DNA of 11,868 nucleotides from Hydrogenophaga sp. (GTDB lineage Bacteria; Pseudomonadota; Gammaproteobacteria; Burkholderiales; Burkholderiaceae_C), in NCBI GenBank assembly GCA_020047875.1, contig JAIFNE010000043.1, forward strand, positions 1 to 11,868, given 5' to 3'. Shown here piece by piece: positions 7,528 to 11,868 of the stretch. Position 1 is the first letter of the stretch. Every line of letters begins with the position of its first letter. A model generated the notes under the pieces. The model saw nothing but the letters and a program-made list of their open reading frames with translations, was not told the origin of the DNA and ran no database searches. The position numbers were made by a program, and so were the translations under genes.

Positions 7528-8447
7528 CCGAGTTTTTTGACATCCTCGCCAACCCGTCTTTCTGGGAGGCCGTGCTGCGGATTGCCACGCCGCTGATTTT
7601 GGGCACCCTGGGGGTGCTGCTGTGCGAACGCGCCGGGGTACTGAACCTGGGCATCGAGGGCATCATGGTCGCGGGCGCCTTCACCGGCTGGCTGGCGGTT
7701 TATCTGGGCTGGCCGCTGTGGGCGGGTGTGGGTGTGGCGGCGCTGACCGGGGCAACTTTGGGTTTGCTCCACGCCTTTTTGACGGTGGGGCTGGCCCTCT
7801 CCCAGCACGTCTCGGGGCTGGGCATCACCCTGCTGGCCACCGCCTTGAGCTATTACGGCTACCGCGTGAGCTTCCCCAAGGTCACCACGCCACCCACCAT
7901 CACACCATTTGCCGAGATGGACTGGCTGGGCCTGCCGATCCTGGCGCAACAAACCCCGCTCACGCTGTTGGCGCTGCTGCTGGTGCCGCTGATCGGCTAC
8001 ACGCTCTACCGCACCCCCGTGGGGCTGGCGGTGCGCATGGTCGGCGAGAACCCTCAGGCGGCCGAAGGCCAGGGTGTCTCGGTGGCGGCCACGCGCACGG
8101 CGGCCATTGTGGCGGGCTCGGCGCTCATGGGCGTGGCGGGTTCGTTTCTCACTCTGTCGGCCTTCAACGCCTTCTTTTTCAACATGATCAACGGGCGCGG
8201 CTGGATCTGTGTCGCACTCGTCGTGTTTGCCTCGTGGCGGCCAGGCAAGGCCTTGCTGGGCGCGCTGCTGTTTGCTTTTTTTGATGCGCTGCAGCTGCGC
8301 CTTCAACAGTCCGGCGGGGCCGTGCTGCCCTACCAGCTGTACCTGATGCTGCCCTATGTGCTGTCCATCGTGGCCCTGGTGTTGGTGGCGCGCAAAGCCA
8401 GTTACCCGCAGGCGCTGATGAAACCGTACCGAAAGGGCGAGCGCTGA
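7524..8447 (+). CDS. BMP-type ABC importer permease, second subunit
   Basis: This 307-residue inner-membrane protein is the shorter permease partner of the importer. It shares the family motif as LNLGIEGIMVAGA near residues 40-52 and the coupling-helix block VRMVGENPQAAEGQGVSV. There are about eight to nine hydrophobic segments, and the C-terminus ends in a basic tail. Its ATG at 7524 overlaps the preceding stop (ATGA). Length and motifs are normal for the second permease of nucleoside-type BMP systems such as NupC of NupABC. It ends 98 nt before the deaminase start; that gap contains no convincing promoter, terminator or Shine-Dalgarno site, so the deaminase may be co-transcribed. Confidence 0.9.
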   Translation: MTEFFDILANPSFWEAVLRIATPLILGTLGVLLCERAGVLNLGIEGIMVAGAFTGWLAVYLGWPLWAGVGVAALTGATLGLLHAFLTVGLALSQHVSGLGITLLATALSYYGYRVSFPKVTTPPTITPFAEMDWLGLPILAQQTPLTLLALLLVPLIGYTLYRTPVGLAVRMVGENPQAAEGQGVSVAATRTAAIVAGSALMGVAGSFLTLSAFNAFFFNMINGRGWICVALVVFASWRPGKALLGALLFAFFDALQLRLQQSGGAVLPYQLYLMLPYVLSIVALVLVARKASYPQALMKPYRKGER

Positions 8448-8545
8448 CACCGACCCGCGCCCGCCCTACAAACCAAACAAACCTCCAGCCGGCACGCCTG
8501 TTGGCCACAAGGCAGGGTTTTGTAGCAAACACATCCACACCAGCC

Positions 8546-9829
8546 ATGCTTGACCTGCTCATTCACAACGCCACCTTGCCTGACGGCCGTCAGAACATGT
8601 CGATCGCCGTGCGCGAAGGCACCATCCTCGAACTGACCCCAGGACTGATGGCCGAAGCCCATGAGGTGCTGGACGCCCAGGGCCTGCTGGTCAGCCCGCC
8701 GTTTGTAGACGCCCACTTTCACATGGACGCCACACTGAGCTACGGCCTGCCGCGCGTCAACCAGAGCGGCACGCTGCTGGAGGGCATTGCGCTGTGGGGC
8801 GAACTAAAACCCTTGCTGACCCAAGAGGCGCTGATCGAGCGCGCCCTGAACTACTGCGACTGGGCGGTGGCCCAGGGACTGCTGGCCATTCGCACCCATG
8901 TGGATGTGTGCGACCCGCGTCTGCTGGCCGTGGAGGCGCTGCTGGAGGTGAAGCGCAGGGTGGCGCCCTACCTGCACCTGGAACTGGTGGCGTTTCCCCA
9001 GGACGGCGTGCTGCGAGGCCCCTTGGGGCCAGAACAGCACATGAACAACCTGAAACGCGCGCTCGCCATGGGCGTGGACGTGGTGGGTGGCATTCCCCAC
9101 TTTGAGCGCACCTATGAACAGGGCACCCTTAGCGTCAAGCTGCTGTGTGAACTGGCGGCTGAGCAAGGCAAGCGGGTGGACATGCACTGTGACGAGTCCG
9201 ACGACCCGCTCTCGCGCCATGTGGAAACCCTGGCCTTTGAAACCCAGCGCCTGGGCTTGCATGGCCGCGTGACCGGCTCGCACCTCACCTCCATGCACAG
9301 CATGGACAACTACTACGTGAGCAAGCTACTGCCGCTCATGATGGATGCGCAGTTGCACGTCATCGCCAACCCGCTCATCAACATCACGCTGCAAGGCCGG
9401 CATGACACCTACCCGAAACGCCGCGGCATGACGCGCGTGCCCGAGTTGCTGGCCGCTGGCATCAATGTGGCCTTTGGCCACGACTGCGTGATGGATCCTT
9501 GGTATTCACTGGGCAGCGGCGACATGCTGGAGGTGGCCCACATGGGGCTGCATGTGGCGCAAATGACCAGCCAGGCGGCGATGCGCCAGAGCTTTGATGC
9601 CGTGACCCGAAACCCGGCGCGCATTCTCGGGCTCGAGAAGCACGGCCTGGCGCCCGGCTGCCACGCCGATTTTGTGTTGCTGCAAGCCCGCGACCCGATC
9701 GAGGCCCTGCGCCTGCGCGCCACGCGACTCAAGGTGTTCCGGCGCGGTCAGTTGCTGGCCGAGACGCCGGCGGCGACCAGCCAGTTGCATGTGAAAGGGC
9801 GACCGGGGCAGACGGCCAGGATGGTGTGA
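8546..9829 (+). CDS. codA: CodA-type cytosine deaminase with Asp314-to-Cys replacement (candidate 5-methylcytosine deaminase)
   Basis: This amidohydrolase-superfamily enzyme deaminates cytosine, or a related base, to uracil or its analogue in the cytoplasm. From the ATG at 8546 it is 427 residues, the length of E. coli CodA, and the active-site numbering coincides: His214 and Glu217 (HCDES), His246 (GSHLTSMHS), Asp313 (FGHDC) and Trp319 (DPWY). The first metal pair is His57/His59 (DAHFH) and the substrate amide Gln is Gln152 (FPQDG). LQGRHDTYPKRRGMTRV is a CodA hallmark. Position 314, Asp in E. coli CodA, is Cys here (codon 9485-9487). Published CodA homologues lacking this Asp accept 5-methylcytosine. 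The ATG was chosen over an in-frame TTG at 8501 because the fold starts here and numbering matches; neither has a good Shine-Dalgarno. AtzC-like or creatinine/isocytosine deaminase activity is less likely given the CodA-specific blocks. Confidence 0.88.
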   Translation: MLDLLIHNATLPDGRQNMSIAVREGTILELTPGLMAEAHEVLDAQGLLVSPPFVDAHFHMDATLSYGLPRVNQSGTLLEGIALWGELKPLLTQEALIERALNYCDWAVAQGLLAIRTHVDVCDPRLLAVEALLEVKRRVAPYLHLELVAFPQDGVLRGPLGPEQHMNNLKRALAMGVDVVGGIPHFERTYEQGTLSVKLLCELAAEQGKRVDMHCDESDDPLSRHVETLAFETQRLGLHGRVTGSHLTSMHSMDNYYVSKLLPLMMDAQLHVIANPLINITLQGRHDTYPKRRGMTRVPELLAAGINVAFGHDCVMDPWYSLGSGDMLEVAHMGLHVAQMTSQAAMRQSFDAVTRNPARILGLEKHGLAPGCHADFVLLQARDPIEALRLRATRLKVFRRGQLLAETPAATSQLHVKGRPGQTARMV

Positions 9830-9858
9830 GGCACGCAGCCCCTGAGCTTCAAAACCCA

Positions 9859-10018
9859 GTGTGGTGTTCGGCGCTTGATGGAACAAATAAAACCGATGGA
9901 TTCTGGGTCAGGGCAAGGCGCAAACCGCAGCGATACCGGGCGGTATCGCGCGGATTTGCAACGCAGCCATGGCCCAGAAGACGCGGTTTTATGTTCCAGA
10001 TAGCGTCGAACACCACAC
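9859..10018. repeat. About 160-bp imperfect palindrome (REP/MITE-like intergenic element)
   Basis: Nested inverted arms share one centre near 9939. GTGTGGTGTTCG (9859-9870) matches CGAACACCACAC (10007-10018) perfectly; TAAAACCG (9888-9895) matches CGGTTTTA (9984-9991); TTCTGGG (9901-9907) matches CCCAGAA (9973-9979); and the apex GCGATACC (9930-9937) pairs with GGTATCGC (9942-9949) around a 4-nt loop. Segments between them pair partly. No transposase gene and no obvious target duplication are seen. It lies between convergent genes, so it may also act as a bidirectional terminator or mRNA-end structure. Copy number elsewhere cannot be judged from this window. Confidence 0.7.
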
Positions 10019-10266
10019 CAGACTCTGTGTGCTTTTTGGACCATCCGCCCTTGTGCAGCATGAGCCAACCGCTGTTCATGAAATAGCCATCCACATGGCA
10101 CTTGACTGCTCCACAAACGCCCGCGCGACCACAAAGTCGCCTGGCTTGGTGGTGTCGCCCTCCAGGGAACCGCGGTTTTCCAGCATGTGCTTCAGGTCGC
10201 GCCGCATGACGTGATCAGTGGCGGCGTTGGGCTTGGGCAGACCCGGACCAAACGGCCAGTACTGGC
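10019..10266 (-). pseudogene. Coding-like fragment of unknown gene with a frame break
   Basis: Read on the minus strand, this stretch between the ompA-like stop and the palindrome has strongly GC-biased third positions in two successive frames. The first frame reads YWPFGPGLPKPNAATDHV and continues through GDTTKPGDFVVARAFVEQ before a stop at 10078-10076. The codon-biased reading then appears to move to another frame with CHVDGYFMNSGWLMLHKGGW up to the palindrome. No start codon with a ribosome site, and no family I recognise. It could be the remnant of a disrupted gene carried next to the repeat. Chance remains possible, because the region is short. Confidence 0.3.
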
Positions 10267-10285
10267 TTTCTTGCCGGGCAAGAAA
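10255..10285 (-). terminator. Two abutting palindromes just after the OmpA-family stop
   Basis: TTTCTTGCC and GGCAAGAAA (10267-10285) form a 9-bp inverted repeat around a single G, beginning two bases after the stop codon of the minus-strand OmpA-family gene. Directly adjoining is the 12-bp perfect palindrome GCCAGTACTGGC (10255-10266). No T-run follows on the minus strand, so this is not a canonical intrinsic terminator. A 3'-end hairpin or repeat boundary is plausible. Confidence 0.4.
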
Positions 10286-10287
10286 CC

Positions 10288-11328
10288 TCAAGGCTGCGCA
10301 GCGCGCTTCGTGCCGGTCAGCTCGATCTGCACGCGCCGATTGGGCAGCAGACATGCCTGAAGCTCGGTGGGGTTTTTGAACTGACGCTCGCAGGCCTCAA
10401 CCTGCTCGCGGTCGCCCCGGGCATCAATGGACACCAAAGACACCACCAATCCTTGCGCAGCCAGCAGGTCGCGCACGGTGTTGACGCGCTTTTGCGAAAG
10501 CTGCTGGTTGTAGGCAGCGTTGCCGGTGCTGTTGAGCCGGTCGGCGTGGCCGGTCAGGCTCAGGGTATTGATGGTGATGCCTTCGAGTTTGACGCGCGAG
10601 ACCAGCAAGTCGAGTTCGGCGCGGCTGTCAGGGCGAATGTGCTCAGGGCTGTACCGGTCAAAGTCAAACAGCACCCGGGCCTGCAATGCCACCGATTGCG
10701 GTGGCGGCACCACCACAGCGATCTTTTCAGGCGCAACTGGCGCAGGCAGGCATTGGGCTGCAAGCTGACTGGCCTCTGAAACCAGCTCTTCGGCAATCTG
10801 CACATAGGGCTTGGCGTGGCGCCACTGCTGTTGGTTGTGTTCGTTGCCGGCATGCACCAGTTCGACCTCTGAACAGGCGACCTGCTGCGCAGCGCACTTG
10901 AAGCCTGGGTGTTGCTTGAGTGCTTCCGTTCGTGCCCACAGGTCGGGGCGCAGGCGGGCGGCATCGTTCACCAAAGGGGTGTCCATGGGCAAGGGGCTGG
11001 CCTGGCTTTCCAGGGCCACGATGAGCTTTTCAGATTCGGTCATGGCGGCCTGGGGGAAGGCGCTGCGGTCATTGCGGGTGTACTCGTGCAACGACACGTC
11101 CAGCCAGCATTGCGCCTTGCTGAGGTGGTAATTGCGCACGGGCAAGCCGCGCTCGTTCAACTGGTGCAGGCGGCCTTGCAAGCCCTTGAACGCATCATGG
11201 TCGGCCTGGATAGCCTGGTCTGAAATGCGTTGGGCAGCGGGCGTGAGTTGGGTGGCCGCGGTTTGGGCCAGGGCCGCGGTGGTGCTGCACAGTACAAGCA
11301 CAGCCAGGGAGGTAAAAAGTTTTTTCAT
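10288..11328 (-). CDS. OmpA-family peptidoglycan-binding outer-membrane/periplasmic protein
   Basis: The 346-residue protein starts at ATG 11328 with a Sec signal (MKKLFTSLAVLVLCSTTAALA, cleavage near residue 21). The frame is open further upstream, but that part only overlaps the preceding gene. Residues about 25-210 are an alpha-rich region of unknown function with Cys and Trp scattered in it. The C-terminal OmpA domain begins near VLFDFDRYSP and includes LTGHADR (Asp263) and LSQKRVNTV (Arg281), the residues expected to grip diaminopimelate of peptidoglycan, then the closing NRRVQIEL motif. There is no N-terminal beta-barrel, so it is not a classic OmpA porin. It probably tethers an envelope complex to the cell wall. 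It lies 22 nt after the stop of the beta-barrel gene, suggesting one transcription unit. No clear Shine-Dalgarno precedes the ATG. Confidence 0.87.
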   Translation of the reverse strand: MKKLFTSLAVLVLCSTTAALAQTAATQLTPAAQRISDQAIQADHDAFKGLQGRLHQLNERGLPVRNYHLSKAQCWLDVSLHEYTRNDRSAFPQAAMTESEKLIVALESQASPLPMDTPLVNDAARLRPDLWARTEALKQHPGFKCAAQQVACSEVELVHAGNEHNQQQWRHAKPYVQIAEELVSEASQLAAQCLPAPVAPEKIAVVVPPPQSVALQARVLFDFDRYSPEHIRPDSRAELDLLVSRVKLEGITINTLSLTGHADRLNSTGNAAYNQQLSQKRVNTVRDLLAAQGLVVSLVSIDARGDREQVEACERQFKNPTELQACLLPNRRVQIELTGTKRAAQP

Positions 11329-11350
11329 GGGGTGAGAGTCCGTCAAGGGC

Positions 11351-11868
11351 TTAGCGGTCAAGTGTTCGGTTGATGGCGGCGTTGTTGCTGGCAAACAGGT
11401 TTTGGTCAAACTTGAAGCGCAGCCGCAAGTAAACGCCCTCGCGGGTGTATTCGTAGCCCGACAAATCGCGGTCGGCCGCAAAGCCCGCGTGGTTGTAGCC
11501 CACCGACAGCCACAGGTTTTGCTTGAGCAGGTAGCCCGCCTCCACGCCCAGGGCGTGCTGGCGCGCCCCATATTGGCCAAACTGCACGGCGGTCATCACA
11601 CCCAGGTCCCAGTTTTCAGTCACGTCGTACACCACGCGCCCGGACAGCAGTTGCGCGTGAAAGCTGCTTTGCACACCGCCCTCAAACTGGTCCTTTTGCC
11701 ACTTGGCCGCCGCGCGCCCGGTCAGCCACCAGGGGCGTGACGGGTGCCAGTCGGCATGCAGCGACACGATGTGGGCCTTGCTGTCGAGCGTTCCTACCGT
11801 GGCGTTGCTGGCGTCTTTCTCAATCTTGTATTCGTACTTGGCCAGCGCGTTGATGCGGTTGGTGTCGG
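11351..11868 (-). CDS. C-terminal beta-barrel part of an outer-membrane surface protein (partial)
   Basis: The frame is open to the right edge and ends at TAA 11353-11351, giving the last 172 residues or so. The sequence alternates polar and aromatic/hydrophobic residues as in outer-membrane strands, for example RINALAKYEYKIEKD, AHIVSLHADWHPSRPWW, GRAAAKWQKD, SGRVVYDVTENWDLGVM and LWLSVGYNHAGF. Near the end YLRLRFKFDQNLF gives a penultimate-type strand, followed by a short polar tail. It resembles the C-terminal barrel found on long repeat-bearing (DUF11-type) surface proteins of Burkholderiales, which I recall being followed by an OmpA-family gene as here. The N-terminal part and start are outside the window, so passenger domains cannot be assessed. 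Confidence 0.75.
   Translation of the reverse strand, partial: DTNRINALAKYEYKIEKDASNATVGTLDSKAHIVSLHADWHPSRPWWLTGRAAAKWQKDQFEGGVQSSFHAQLLSGRVVYDVTENWDLGVMTAVQFGQYGARQHALGVEAGYLLKQNLWLSVGYNHAGFAADRDLSGYEYTREGVYLRLRFKFDQNLFASNNAAINRTLDR

Noticed and set aside
8501..8545. Upstream TTG start for the deaminase
   Set aside because: The 15 extra residues have no similarity to CodA, and the ATG at 8546 gives identical active-site numbering and length to E. coli CodA.
8448..8545. Promoter or terminator between permease and deaminase
   Set aside because: No convincing -35/-10 pair, hairpin with T-run or Shine-Dalgarno site was found in this 98-nt gap.
11329..11580. Upstream extension of the OmpA-family reading frame
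   Set aside because: It overlaps the beta-barrel gene, and ATG 11328 begins a textbook signal peptide.
1..11868. CRISPR array, tRNA, rRNA or integrase-associated island
   Set aside because: No regularly spaced repeats, no recognisable tRNA cloverleaf or rRNA sequence, and no recombinase or transposase gene were seen.

Overview
The window reads as GC-rich chromosomal DNA from a betaproteobacterium. Protein sequences, codon use and the outer-membrane gene pair at the right end look most like Comamonadaceae (Hydrogenophaga, Acidovorax or Rhodoferax type). This placement is an inference from recognised families, not from a search.

Left and middle (1-9829, all plus strand) form one pyrimidine-base catabolism and uptake locus. 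In order: the 3' part of preA (FMN/Fe-S subunit of NAD-dependent dihydropyrimidine dehydrogenase), hydA (dihydropyrimidinase), an M20-family N-carbamoyl-beta-alanine amidohydrolase, then a BMP-type ABC importer (periplasmic binding protein, double ATPase, two permeases joined by ATGA overlaps), and a CodA-type cytosine deaminase. Together they would import a base or nucleoside, deaminate it, reduce the ring, open it and release ammonia, CO2 and a beta-amino acid. The reductase partner PreT and any regulator are not in the window.

Two of the three reductive-pathway genes are broken as given. preA lacks about 16 nt near 560 and hydA about 20 nt near 1664. Each lesion shifts the frame inside a conserved block, and the second removes a metal-ligand histidine. 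Downstream genes are intact. Either the reductive branch is decaying, or the sequence carries short assembly deletions.

The most notable point is in the deaminase. It aligns position for position with E. coli CodA through the active site, but the residue matching Asp314 is Cys. CodA homologues lacking that Asp are known to deaminate 5-methylcytosine to thymine, and thymine is a substrate of the neighbouring reductive pathway. The locus may therefore serve 5-methylcytosine/thymine salvage.

Right part: 9830-10287 has no intact gene. It holds a roughly 160-bp imperfect palindrome (REP/MITE-like) and a minus-strand coding-like fragment with a frame break. From 10288 to the right edge two minus-strand genes lie head to tail: the 3' end of an outer-membrane beta-barrel protein and, downstream of it, an OmpA-family peptidoglycan-binding lipoprotein-like or periplasmic protein with a signal peptide.
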